Positions 1 through 9,200 of a stretch of 64,000 nucleotides of DNA are shown here, piece after piece; the stretch's first letter is position 1; each line of letters starts with the position of its first letter. The stretch comes from an uncultured Prevotellaceae bacterium (lineage in GTDB: Bacteria > Bacteroidota > Bacteroidia > Bacteroidales > Bacteroidaceae): positions 62,001 through 126,000 of the forward strand of contig CAMZCM010000002.1 in assembly GCA_947305005.1 (NCBI GenBank). Reading direction: 5' to 3'. Position numbers and translations under genes: made by a program. The notes beneath the pieces were generated by a model. The model did no database searches, had not been told where the DNA came from, and saw nothing but the letters and a program-made list of their open reading frames with translations.

Positions 1-378
1 GTCCTCACCGCCATCCTGATACATCCGTTTATTATATTGTGCACGAAACTCGGTGCTGGCGACATCGAACACCTTATATAATAAGTCAGGATTAAAGGAA
101 GCGGCCATCGCTACGGGTTCTGGAAAAACCGTTACGTTGCCCATGTTTGCTGCGCCGTGCAGCGCTTCACTCCACCAGAAGAATTTCTTGATTCCCAGTC
201 GGGGAATAGCGGGACTTTCGTCGAGCATCAGTTGGGTCTTCTCTTCCAACGTCAGGCGCTGGCAAAGATCGGCAGCGCGCTCTTTAGCACTCAATGTCGG
301 ATTCTGGTAGGGGAAAGGCTGGGCCGATGCACATAAACAGAGCATGAAGGTTGCGCTCAGAAGAATGAATCTTTTCAT
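1..378 (-). CDS. Glycoside hydrolase family 3, N-terminal part (partial)
   Basis: This is the first 126 codons of a secreted GH3 enzyme (beta-xylosidase or beta-glucosidase type); the rest lies beyond the left edge. The start is the ATG at 378, followed by a signal peptide (MKRFILLSATFMLCLCASAQ). The mature part begins with PTLSAKERAADLCQRLTLEE, then FFWWSEALHGAAN and TVFPEPVAMAASFN, which match the opening of the GH3 barrel in Bacteroidetes xylan and plant-glycan enzymes. GH3 enzymes remove terminal beta-linked sugars and act in the periplasm. The catalytic aspartate lies outside the window, so the substrate cannot be judged. It is encoded on the same strand as the CDF gene, whose 3' end is 27 bases upstream. 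Confidence 0.88.
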   Translation of the reverse strand, partial: MKRFILLSATFMLCLCASAQPFPYQNPTLSAKERAADLCQRLTLEEKTQLMLDESPAIPRLGIKKFFWWSEALHGAANMGNVTVFPEPVAMAASFNPDLLYKVFDVASTEFRAQYNKRMYQDGGED

Positions 379-405
379 AACGGTTGTATTTTTTGGGGGG
401 ATTGT

Positions 406-1314
406 TTACTTGATAGGTTCCATGTGAATGGTGACGTGAGTCTCAGTGCCAAAACGTTGCTTGAGGCTATGCTCTATCTTGGATGCCTGTTCGTGGGCTT
501 CGTGCAGAGATAGGGCTCCGTCCATGCGGATATGCATCTCGATGGCAATATGATTGCCGATTTTTCGAGTGCGGAGGTTATGTGGCTCATAGACCCCGGG
601 GAAGGATTTGACGATATTCTCGATTTCGCTTTCCGTCTCCTCGGGTAGAGAACATTCCGTGAGTTCTCCGATGCTTGTCTTGAGCAGTTCTACAGCCACC
701 TTAATCAGTAGAGCACCCACAACAATAGAGGCTAAAGGGTCAAGCACCGTCCAGCGTTGTCCCATAAGGATGGCGCCGCCGATGCCGATGGTCGTCCCAA
801 TAGATGAGAGGGCATCGCTGCGGTGGTGCCAGGCGTTGGCGATGACGGCTTGCGAGTTGAGGCGTTTCCCTACGAGCGCGGTGTATTGGTATAGCAATTC
901 TTTCACTACGATGGAAATCAGAGCCGCCCAAAGTGCCAACCATCCTGGCGCTTCTAGCTGTTCTCCTTGTAACCAGGCTACAAGTTTCAGGCTGCCAGAG
1001 ATAATGATGCCTGTCGCTGCCGCAATCAGTGCGAGGCCGATGACAAAGGTGGCAATGGTTTCGAATTTCCCATGCCCATAGTCGTGTGACTCATCCTGTG
1101 GCTTGGCACTAATCTTCACGAAGATCAGCACGATGAGGTCTGTGATGAAATCAGAAAGCGAGTGCACGGCATCGGCAATCATAGCCGAACTGTGCCCCAC
1201 GATACCGGCAATGAACTTGAACGTCAGTAATGCGACGTTGCCTACGCTACCAATGAGCGTTACTCGGTAAATGGCTTTGGCTCGGTCTGTTTCCGGCCTT
1301 TGCGGGTGTGCCAT
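406..1314 (-). CDS. Cation diffusion facilitator (zinc-type CDF exporter)
   Basis: A 302-residue inner-membrane metal/proton antiporter with the usual CDF plan: six membrane segments and a cytoplasmic ferredoxin-like C-terminal domain. The metal-site motifs are visible: HSLSD in TM2 and HHRSD in TM5, giving the HxxxD/HxxxD pattern that in this family goes with zinc selectivity (E. coli FieF has DxxxD/HxxxD). The C-terminal domain contains HNLRTRKIGNHIAIEMHI and ends in VTIHMEPIK, as in other CDF dimerisation domains. The start ATG at 1314 follows the upstream gene's stop by only 3 bases, so the two are probably co-transcribed. Zinc as substrate is inferred from the motif. Confidence 0.9.
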   Translation of the reverse strand: MAHPQRPETDRAKAIYRVTLIGSVGNVALLTFKFIAGIVGHSSAMIADAVHSLSDFITDLIVLIFVKISAKPQDESHDYGHGKFETIATFVIGLALIAAATGIIISGSLKLVAWLQGEQLEAPGWLALWAALISIVVKELLYQYTALVGKRLNSQAVIANAWHHRSDALSSIGTTIGIGGAILMGQRWTVLDPLASIVVGALLIKVAVELLKTSIGELTECSLPEETESEIENIVKSFPGVYEPHNLRTRKIGNHIAIEMHIRMDGALSLHEAHEQASKIEHSLKQRFGTETHVTIHMEPIK

Positions 1315-1317
1315 GTC

Positions 1318-2433
1318 TTATACCTTCAGGAAGATGCGATTGCGATAGAGAATATAGAGGAACAGCCAGCAGACCGTGATGTAACCGACTTGCACAAAGA
1401 ATGGTTGCGCTTGTTCTGGTAAGAAGTTAATCAGACCGCTGAAAAGCCTTTCTGAGGTGAAGGAGAACCTGATAAAGTGCTGGGCAAGATAGATGGTAAT
1501 GGAGTTCATTCCGATGACGGTGAAGAAGAACGGCCAGTTACGCCATTGCAGGATATCTATCAGGTAGTAGAACAGGGCGAACAACAGGAGCGAATAGGAC
1601 GCAACAACAAGGACAAACGAACTGGTCCACAACTTCTTATTGATGGGAAAATAAGGAGCCCATAGCAGTCCGATAATGAGTAATACGATGCCGGCAACAA
1701 CCAGACCAATGATTTTGCGACGGGGTGTGAGCCATTCGTGTTCCAGTTTTATCCATTGTCCTGTGAACATTCCTAACAGGGCGGTGGCAATGGCAGGGAT
1801 GGTGCTGAGCAGACCTTCTGGGTCAATATTTCCGTAGTATAATTTGCCAGGCAGGAACTGACGATCCACCCAACCTACGATAGAACCTTGTGCGGTGAAA
1901 ATATCTGCGCCAGCAGCGTCAGGTGCAGGTACAAAACGAACTACAAGATAATACCCCAACAGCAGTATGGCCGTGATGCCAAGACGGACCTTCCATTTTG
2001 TAAACACGAAAATGAGAGCAGCCAGCATCCATGCTAGACCGATGCGCCCCAGAACGCTGGCATAGCGAGCGTTGACGAAATCCCAGTCGTTCAAGAACCC
2101 GTTGTAAAGGATACCGAAGAGCACCAGTGTCAGCCCGCGACGGATAATCTTGCGACAAATGGCCCATTCGCTCATTCCGTTATCACGTTGTTTCGTGATG
2201 GAGAACGGGAAGGATATACCAGCAATGAACAGGAAGAGCGGGAAGATGGTATCGTGGTGAGTGAGCCCGTTCCACTCTACGTGGTCCATCTGTCTTGCCA
2301 GTTCTTCGGTGAATGGACAGGGAAACCATGTGGCGAGAGCGGCCAAGAGGGCTGCACCGCCCATGATGAAAAACATATCAAAGCCGCGAAGAGCGTCAAG
2401 GGATTGTAGGCGTTGGCTTGTCTTTGTTTCCAT
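1318..2433 (-). CDS. HGSNAT-like / DUF5009 membrane acyltransferase
   Basis: A polytopic membrane protein of 371 residues opening with QRLQSLDALRGFDMFFIM, the signature start of the heparan-alpha-glucosaminide N-acetyltransferase-like family (DUF5009, also called NagX). The motif HHDTIFPLFLFIAGISFPFS near residues 60-80 is also typical. About ten hydrophobic segments follow and the length is normal. By analogy such proteins transfer acetyl groups from cytosolic acetyl-CoA to amino sugars on the other side of the membrane; the bacterial substrate is not established. It lies between rmuC (15-base gap) and the CDF gene (3-base gap) on the same strand, with no obvious functional link. Confidence 0.82.
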   Translation of the reverse strand: METKTSQRLQSLDALRGFDMFFIMGGAALLAALATWFPCPFTEELARQMDHVEWNGLTHHDTIFPLFLFIAGISFPFSITKQRDNGMSEWAICRKIIRRGLTLVLFGILYNGFLNDWDFVNARYASVLGRIGLAWMLAALIFVFTKWKVRLGITAILLLGYYLVVRFVPAPDAAGADIFTAQGSIVGWVDRQFLPGKLYYGNIDPEGLLSTIPAIATALLGMFTGQWIKLEHEWLTPRRKIIGLVVAGIVLLIIGLLWAPYFPINKKLWTSSFVLVVASYSLLLFALFYYLIDILQWRNWPFFFTVIGMNSITIYLAQHFIRFSFTSERLFSGLINFLPEQAQPFFVQVGYITVCWLFLYILYRNRIFLKV

Positions 2434-2448
2434 AATCGTCTTGATCGT

Positions 2449-3723
2449 TTATGAGATTTCAAGGGGTGGAACATCATCGATGTCCATGAGTTGGGGTAGG
2501 GGATTCTTGTCGGATGGTTTGGCACCGAGTTTCTGGAGCTTCGCACAAGTCTGTAAGATACTTTGTCCCGTAGGCTGCAGCTTGCGGTCACCATCATCGT
2601 AAGCCTGCTGTGCCTTGGCAATAGCAGCGCCAACAGCCTGATATTTCTTCATGAACTGTCCTACGCGATCCATCATTTCATTGGCCAAGTCATAGACCTT
2701 TTCGTGGTTCTGCGCCTGCGCAATCTGCGTCCATGTGAGACTGATGATGCGCAGGGCGGCGAAGAGCGTCTGCTCATCGGCGATATATACACCACGTTCC
2801 ATCGCTCGGCGCCAAAGGTCGGGTTGTGCATTCAGGGCTGTCCATAGGGCTCCTGTGTTGGGCACGAACATGATGACATAGTCCATCTTCACCTTTGGCG
2901 GCTGGATATAGGAGCTGTAATCCTTGGTGGCCAAGCGGTTCACCTGTTCCTGCAGGCTGGTGATATGGGCTTTGAGGTAGCGTTGGCGGTCCGCTTCGTT
3001 GTCGGCGTTGACATAATCCATGAAAGCTGCCAATGAAACTTTTGCATCGATGATGACCTCACGGCGCTGGTCTAAATGGAGTATCACGTCAGGACGCAGA
3101 CGTGCTCCTTCTTCGCTGACCACGGCGGTACCAGAGGCATCGCGTATGGTGGCTTGTGTGTCATAGTGGACACCGCGAGTGAGGCCTTGGGCTTCCAGTA
3201 GCTCGTCCAGCACCGTCTCGCCCCAGTTGCCCTGCACAGTGTTGCTGTGGCGGAACACGCGCGTCAGCTCATCCGTGCTCTTGCGTGTCGCTTCGCTCTG
3301 CTGCATCATCTGTTGTATAATGGTCTTCAGCGCACCGCTGTCAGCGCTCTGTCTGCTCTGCGTCTCGGCCATCGCCTTCTGCATTTTGTCGATGGTCTCG
3401 CGTAGTGGATTTACAAGCTGTCCGATACTGCCCGTTGAGGATTCCGCGAACTCTTTTTGCCGTTCGCGGAGCATCTCATGAGTGGCATCTTTCATCTGCG
3501 CAGCGACTTTCGCCAACGTCTCGTCGAAGCGGGCTTGTTGTGCGGCGATAGCTTCTGCATAGCGGCGCTCTTGTGCTGCTATGGCGTCTTCGTGCCGTTT
3601 CTCTTGCGCTGAGGTTCGTTCCTCAAGAAGAGTTCTTGCAATCGATAGCTTCCCTCTCATCACCAGCCAGACGATGAGAGCGCCCAATGCAAAGCCGCTA
3701 ATACCGATGATTATTTCTATCAT
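2449..3723 (-). CDS. rmuC: DNA recombination protein RmuC
   Basis: RmuC-family protein of 424 residues. Residues 1-22 form a membrane anchor, followed by a charged, alanine-rich coiled coil (repeated AAQERRYAEAIAAQQ-type heptads, about 30-130). The conserved RmuC domain contains GNWGETVLDELLEAQGL, RPDVILHL and VIIDAKVSLAAFMDY; the last carries the PD-(D/E)xK-like residues of the predicted nuclease core. In E. coli RmuC limits inversions at short repeats. Its ATG overlaps the stop of the upstream C_GCAxxG gene by four bases (ATGA), indicating translational coupling. Confidence 0.93.
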   Translation of the reverse strand: MIEIIIGISGFALGALIVWLVMRGKLSIARTLLEERTSAQEKRHEDAIAAQERRYAEAIAAQQARFDETLAKVAAQMKDATHEMLRERQKEFAESSTGSIGQLVNPLRETIDKMQKAMAETQSRQSADSGALKTIIQQMMQQSEATRKSTDELTRVFRHSNTVQGNWGETVLDELLEAQGLTRGVHYDTQATIRDASGTAVVSEEGARLRPDVILHLDQRREVIIDAKVSLAAFMDYVNADNEADRQRYLKAHITSLQEQVNRLATKDYSSYIQPPKVKMDYVIMFVPNTGALWTALNAQPDLWRRAMERGVYIADEQTLFAALRIISLTWTQIAQAQNHEKVYDLANEMMDRVGQFMKKYQAVGAAIAKAQQAYDDGDRKLQPTGQSILQTCAKLQKLGAKPSDKNPLPQLMDIDDVPPLEIS

Positions 3724-4217
3724 TTCACTTCTTCTTCTTCTTTCATCTTGTTTTTAAGATAGTCTGCGAAAATGCGTGCAGCACTTTCAACTTTAGCGGC
3801 ACAAGGACGCGTTTTGTAGTACTCAGCAGTCCGGGGAGATGCGATATAACTGCATGCTGCTTTCTCATGACCTTGAATGCCGAGAATCTCGGCGCAGATG
3901 AGACTGCCGTTCTGCTCTTTGGACTGTGCCAATAACTCCTGGACCACCTTGTAGCAGGCCGATTTCCCTGCTCGGTCGTCGCCCTCTGTCTGTCCGCAGT
4001 CTAACCCTACGAGCATGACAATGCCTGAAACAGCACCGCACATCATTCGCATCCGGCCTACGCCACCTCCGAAACCGGCGGCAATACGTTTGGCCATCAC
4101 CTCGTCAAGACCATAGAGATCAGCAAAGGCTGCCAAGACACTTTGGGCACAACCATAGCCCGACATGAAGTTCTCGACAGCACGGGACACGCGTTCGTCT
4201 AATTCTTCGTTTGTCAT
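3720..4217 (-). CDS. C_GCAxxG_C_C family redox-type protein
   Basis: A 165-residue protein with the motif that names its family: GYGCAQSVL near residues 20-28 followed by a glycine-rich stretch (AAGFGGGVGRM), then MMCGAVSG and GLDCGQ. Such proteins have conserved cysteines suggesting a bound metal or redox centre, but no reaction is established. Later cysteines (LICAEILG, KAACSYI, RPCAAKV) add to the set. The C-terminus ends in an acidic/basic tail (KMKEEEEVK). A TATCTTTG box lies 29 bases upstream of the start. It is the first gene of the minus-strand run that continues into rmuC. Confidence 0.85.
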   Translation of the reverse strand: MTNEELDERVSRAVENFMSGYGCAQSVLAAFADLYGLDEVMAKRIAAGFGGGVGRMRMMCGAVSGIVMLVGLDCGQTEGDDRAGKSACYKVVQELLAQSKEQNGSLICAEILGIQGHEKAACSYIASPRTAEYYKTRPCAAKVESAARIFADYLKNKMKEEEEVK

Positions 4218-4245
4218 AACATCTTATTATGCGTTTTTACGCGTG

Positions 4246-4253
4246 CAAAGATA
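4246..4253 (-). promoter_or_regulatory. Promoter -7 box of the C_GCAxxG gene
   Basis: TATCTTTG on the minus strand fits the Bacteroidetes -7 consensus TAnnTTTG and sits 29 bases before the start at 4217. No clear -33 TTTG is visible at the usual distance. Confidence 0.6.
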
Positions 4254-4325
4254 GTGTTTTTTTAGAAAGAGTGTGAAAGAATTACAGATTATTGTCTTTT
4301 TTTTCTTCATGTCGTATTTTTATGC

Positions 4326-4333
4326 TATCTTTG
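4326..4333 (+). promoter_or_regulatory. Promoter -7 box of the GGGtGRT operon
   Basis: TATCTTTG on the plus strand, 57 bases before the ATG at 4390. It is divergent from the box at 4246-4253; no convincing -33 element was seen. Confidence 0.6.
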
Positions 4334-4389
4334 CCGCACCTAATTAAGAACTTCATCATTCACATTATTATTAATTATTATTTCCAACA

Positions 4390-5091
4390 ATGATTTACTC
4401 AACAGAAGTCAAAAACATGTGCAGTGTATGCAAAGGCGCATACCATGGGCCTGCTCCCATCCCCGAAGAGGGTAAGTGGATTCAGGCCAAGGAAATCAAG
4501 GACATCTCCGGTTACACCCACGGTATCGGTTGGTGCGCTCCTCAGCAGGGCGCTTGTAAGCTGAGTCTGAACGTGAAGGACGGTGTCATCCAGGAGGCTC
4601 TCGTGGAGACTATCGGTTGCACAGGTATGACTCACTCAGCTGCCATGGCCAGTGAGATCCTTCCTGGTAAGACTATCCTCGAGGCACTGAATACCGACCT
4701 CGTATGCGACGCTATCAACACCGCTATGCGCGAGCTCTTCCTGCAGATTGTTTACGGACGTACACAGAGCGCTTTCTCTGAGGGCGGTCTGCCTATCGGC
4801 GCTGGTCTGGAGGACCTTGGTAAGGGTCTTCGTTCTCAGACTGGTACACTCTATGGCACTGTTGCCAAGGGTACCCGTTACCTCGAGCTCACTGAGGGTT
4901 ACATCACCAAGCAGTATCTCGACGAGAACAACGAGGTTTGCGGTTACGAGTATGTACACCTCGGCAAGATGATGGAGGCTATCAAGAACGGCATGGATGC
5001 CAATGAGGCTCTGAAGAAGTTCACCGGCTCTTATGGTCGCACAACCGAGGAGCAGGGTGCAGTGAAAGCTATTGACCCACGTAAAGAATAA
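4390..5091 (+). CDS. Iron-sulfur scaffold-like (NifU/IscU-type) partner of GGGtGRT protein
   Basis: A 233-residue protein of the Fe-S cluster assembly scaffold-like type found next to GGGtGRT genes in anaerobes. Visible features are MCSVCKGAYHGPAPIPEEGK at the start, GWCAPQQGACKL, and VETIGCTGMTHSAAMASEIL, the last resembling the IscU/NifU cysteine loop and helix. Several cysteines (positions about 11, 14, 49, 56, 77) could bind a cluster. ATG at 4390 is preferred over the internal ATG at codon 10 because homologues I recall begin with MIYS. Codon use is strongly biased, suggesting high expression. The next gene follows after 14 bases. The pair's reaction is unknown. Confidence 0.8.
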   Translation: MIYSTEVKNMCSVCKGAYHGPAPIPEEGKWIQAKEIKDISGYTHGIGWCAPQQGACKLSLNVKDGVIQEALVETIGCTGMTHSAAMASEILPGKTILEALNTDLVCDAINTAMRELFLQIVYGRTQSAFSEGGLPIGAGLEDLGKGLRSQTGTLYGTVAKGTRYLELTEGYITKQYLDENNEVCGYEYVHLGKMMEAIKNGMDANEALKKFTGSYGRTTEEQGAVKAIDPRKE

Positions 5092-5097
5092 AGGAGG
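5090..5097 (+). promoter_or_regulatory. Unusually strong Shine-Dalgarno site
   Basis: AAAGGAGG lies 8 bases before the ATG at 5106. Perfect anti-16S complementarity like this is uncommon in Bacteroidetes, which mostly initiate without it; elsewhere in this window starts lack it. Confidence 0.75.
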
Positions 5098-5105
5098 ATA
5101 CGACT

Positions 5106-6122
5106 ATGATTAGAAAAGTATATTTTGAGAGTCAGGAACGCCGTATCAACCAGGTGCTGGCAGCTCTGAAAGAGAATGGCATCAACAGTATTGAAGAGGC
5201 CAATGAGATTTGTGAGAAGGCAGGCGTAGATCCTTACCAGATGTGTGAGGACACTCAGCGTATCTGCTTCGAGAACGCTAAGTGGGCATACGTTTGTGGT
5301 GCTGCTATCGCTATCAAGAAGGGCGTGAAGAACGCTGCCGATGCAGCTGAGGCTATCGGTATCGGTCTGCAGAGCTTCTGCATCCCTGGTTCCGTTGCTG
5401 ACGACCGCAAGGTAGGTCTTGGCCACGGTAACCTCGCTGCTCGTCTGCTCCGTGAAGAGACCGAGTGCTTCGCTTTCCTCGCTGGTCACGAGAGCTTCGC
5501 AGCTGCTGAAGGTGCTATCAAGATTGCTGAGATGGCTAACAAGGTGCGTAAAAAGCCTCTCCGCGTCATCCTCAACGGTCTTGGCAAGGACGCTGCTCAG
5601 ATTATCAGCCGTATCAATGGCTTCACATACGTTCAGACACAGTTCGACTACTACACTTCTGAACTGAAGATCGTGAAGGAAGTTGCTTATGGCAACAACC
5701 CCAGCCGTCTGAAGGTGCGCTGCTATGGCGCTGACGACGTGCGCGAAGGTGTGGCTATCCTGTGGAAGGAGAACGTTGATGTCTCCATCACTGGTAACTC
5801 TACTAATCCCACCCGTTTCCAGCACCCCGTTGCAGGTACCTATAAGAAGGAGCGCGTGCTCGCTGGCAAGCCTTACTTCAGCGTAGCTTCCGGTGGTGGC
5901 ACAGGTCGTACCCTGCACCCCGATAACATGGCTGCTGGTCCCGCTTCTTACGGTATGACCGACACCATGGGTCGTATGCACAGCGACGCTCAGTTCGCAG
6001 GTTCCAGCTCCGTTCCCGCTCACGTGGAGATGATGGGCTTCCTCGGCATCGGTAACAACCCGATGGTAGGTGCTACCGTCGCTATCGCCGTGGCTATCGA
6101 CCTCGCTCTGAACCGCAAGTAA
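5106..6122 (+). CDS. GGGtGRT family protein
   Basis: A 338-residue member of the GGGtGRT family, named for the motif seen here as SGGGTGRTLHPDNMAAG. Other family stretches are RKVYFESQERRINQVLAALK at the start, CEDTQRICFENAKWAYVCGA, and a glycine-rich C-terminal end (MGFLGIGNNPMVGATVAIAV). Its function is not established. The family is common in anaerobic bacteria and constantly paired with the Fe-S scaffold-like protein encoded just upstream, which argues for a shared metal or redox role (inference). A strong Shine-Dalgarno site precedes the start and a hairpin terminator follows the stop. Confidence 0.88.
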   Translation: MIRKVYFESQERRINQVLAALKENGINSIEEANEICEKAGVDPYQMCEDTQRICFENAKWAYVCGAAIAIKKGVKNAADAAEAIGIGLQSFCIPGSVADDRKVGLGHGNLAARLLREETECFAFLAGHESFAAAEGAIKIAEMANKVRKKPLRVILNGLGKDAAQIISRINGFTYVQTQFDYYTSELKIVKEVAYGNNPSRLKVRCYGADDVREGVAILWKENVDVSITGNSTNPTRFQHPVAGTYKKERVLAGKPYFSVASGGGTGRTLHPDNMAAGPASYGMTDTMGRMHSDAQFAGSSSVPAHVEMMGFLGIGNNPMVGATVAIAVAIDLALNRK

Positions 6123-6144
6123 TCGAATCCCGATAATCCGATAT

Positions 6145-6174
6145 GAAAAGGACGACCCTAAGGTCGCCCTTTTC
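6145..6174 (+). terminator. Hairpin terminator after the GGGtGRT operon
   Basis: Inverted repeat AAGGACGACC - CTA - AGGTCGCCCTT followed by T-rich sequence, starting 23 bases after the GGGtGRT stop. The stem has one mismatch. Confidence 0.7.
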
Positions 6175-6180
6175 TTGTTG

Positions 6181-6247
6181 TATGTTTTACCTTTAGTTTT
6201 TTGCGGAGCTACTATTGCACAATTGCGGAGCTACTGTTCCGCAAAAA
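6181..6247. repeat. 22-bp-period repeat beside the hsdR 3' end
   Basis: The 11-mer GCGGAGCTACT occurs at 6203 and 6225, exactly 22 bp apart, each preceded by TT; a weaker copy (GTTTTACC) lies one step to the left at about 6184. A terminal TTCCGCAA is the complement of the unit's start. See the arrays at 10532, 17705 and 52273. Confidence 0.6.
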
Positions 6248-6261
6248 ACAGCCCTCTTCCT

Positions 6262-9200
6262 TTACTCCTTCACATCCTCTGCCGCCATTGGCAAATTGTC
6301 CTCTCCTTCCATAGGATAGAATATAACGTTGTGATGCATAGAAACAACCTCTGTTTCACGGATTGCATCATCGTCTGACTCGTAATTTTTGAAATTCTCT
6401 GCCTGCTCGAAGATTTCCTTGAATACATCGTCCTGCGGAACTGGAGGATATCCGTGCTCGGCCAGAATAAGTATCAAATCCATTTGCAACTCCGCCTTGA
6501 TATCCGATCGATTGGCCCAATCAGTATATTTCGACTTGTCATCCACCATCTGCTTCACGGCAGCAGAAAGCGGAATCAGCTTTTCTTCTGGATACTCAAA
6601 TCCGAATTTATGAGCTATCTCTTTCAGAATATCATAGAAAGCCTTTTCCTCGTAGGTAATACCCAAGTCCTTGAACGATTTCTTCTCTTTATTGACCTCT
6701 TTCAATAATTCTGCCATCTGCTTAGCCACCTCATTCAAAACTTCCTCCGCAAAGATGGCATTGTCGCTACGATCATTATACTTCTGCACCAACGCATTCA
6801 GACGTTTCGTAAAGTCCACACCCTTCATCTTGTTCACTTTCTTGAAGTCGGTAATCACCGTTCGTAGTAGCTTCTCCATCAACTTCACCTTGGTATTGGG
6901 TAGCTTCAGCTTTTCGAGTCTGGCCATATAGTCTTGGCTCAGCAAATCCAAATCCTTTGTGTTGGCATTCACCTGAACCACCTCTTCAACGCCCTCCGAC
7001 TGTAAGGCTTCTTCTATCATCTTGCTTACCTTACGATTCATCTGTGAGGCATCTGGTGCATCACCCTTCGTCAACTTATAGATGATAGAGCGTACTCCCG
7101 TGAAGAAGTGAATGTCCTCACGATCTTCATCTGTAATGCCTTCATGATTGGAACAGAGATTAAAGGCCGATTTCAGTTTCTTGGTGTGTCCCATAAACTG
7201 ATTCTGCGTCTTCTCTGTTGCCTGCACAAATTCAGCTGCATGCTTCAGGCATTCCAACTGCTCCAATGGTGTTCCCATAGTAAACTTCGAGTAATCGAAC
7301 TGGGCGAACATCCTACGCAGGATATCCAGTTCATCCTTCACCATTGTCAGCGATTGCTCGATAGTCTCTACATTATCACCAAGGTCACCACCTCCAGCAT
7401 ATTGCTTTAAAGCATTGTTCATATTGGTCTTGATGCCAATGTAATCCACAACCAAGCCTTTATCCTTGCCCTCATATACACGATTCACACGAGATATAGT
7501 CTGTACCAAAGTATGCTTCTGCAAAGGTTTATCGATATACATGGTATCCAGGCAAGGTACATCAAAGCCTGTAATCCACATCGATACCACAATGGCAATC
7601 TTAAAGTTCGACTCAGGATTCTTGAATAGCACATCGAGAGCCTTTCTGTCTTCATCAGAGCCAATCAGCTCACGCAACTCAGGAGCATCATCCTTATCGC
7701 GAGTCATCACCAGCTTGATACGCTCCACTGGTGTATGTTCACTATCACCAATCTTTTCTGCCCATTCAGGTCGCAAGGCTATAATCTGCTTATAAAGGTC
7801 GTAAGCAATAAAACGGTTCGAACACACAAACATGGCTTTTCCGCATACCGTACTGCCTTCCTCTATTCGTTTTTCGTAATGCGTCACAAAATCCCTTGCC
7901 ACAACTGCCAGTCGCTGCGGATCGCCTAAAATCTTATCCATCTGAGTGACGGCCTTTTTGCTTTCTTCTATCTGGTATTCATTGGCTCCCAATTCAGCAC
8001 ATTGTTTGTAATAAGCCTCGATAGCCTCCAGTTGTTTGTGGTCAGCATACACCTTGGCCGCCCTCCCCTCATAGACTATTCTGCGCGTGATGCCATCAGC
8101 AACAGATTCTGTCATCGTATAAGCATCCACCACATCGCCAAACACATCTATCGTAGCATCGATAGGCGTACCAGTAAATCCAACGTAGGTAGCATTAGGC
8201 AGTGAGTCGTGCAAATACTTGGCAAAGCCATAACTGCGTTTTACGCCCTTATCAGTTATCTGTACGCTCTGTTCTATGTTTGTCTGAGAGCGATGTGCCT
8301 CGTCCGAAATGCAGATAATATTGGCTCTGTCAGAAAGCAAATTGATGTCCTCACTAAACTTCTGAATCGTAGTAAGGAACACACCCCCGCTTTTTCTTCC
8401 TCTCAACAATTTTCCAAGTTCCTCGCGAGACTCTACATTCACCACATTCTCATCGCCAATAAACTGCTTCGCATTCAGGAACAAGCCTGAAAGCTGGTCG
8501 TCAAGGTCAGTACGATCCGTTATCAGTACAATCGTAGGACTTGCAAGATGCTTACTCCTCATCAATATCCTTGTCAGATAGAGCATCGTCAGACTCTTAC
8601 CACAACCAGTAGCGCCAAAGTATGTCCCACCTTTACCATCGCCATGAATATTGATGTGCGAGTGTTCCAGAATGTTATCATAAAGCCTATGGGTAGCAAA
8701 GAACTGCGGATAGCGACATACTATCTTTGTTTCGCTCTTCGATGTGTCTGGGAAGAATACAAAGTCCTTGATGACACTCAGTAGTCGTTCCTTTCTGAAC
8801 AATCCTTCCATCATGGTATGCAGCGAGTCGATACCATCACCAGGTTTATCTGTTCGTTCTACTTTTCGCCAGGCATAGAAGAACTCATAGTCAGAGAATA
8901 GCGTACCATATTTATTATTCACGCCATCGCTGATGACAATGAAAGCGTTATAACGGAACAAGTCTGGAACATCCCTACGATAGCGCACCGTTAGTTGGGT
9001 GTAGGCATTCATAATGGTGGTATCCTCCTTCACGGCACTCTTGAACTCCAGCACCACTACTGGCAGACCGTTTACATAGACAATACCATCAGGAATACGC
9101 TTCTCCGCCCCTTTTATCTCCAGTTGGTTTACAATCTTGAAGATATTCTTGTCAACATTCTTAAAGTCTATCACCTCAACGAACAAGTCCGGCTGCGACG

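Noticed and set aside
5031..6023. 330-codon minus-strand open frame opposite the GGGtGRT gene
   Set aside because: Antisense shadow created by the strong codon bias of the real gene; composition is Thr/Ser/Ala/Leu-rich with no family pattern and no promoter.
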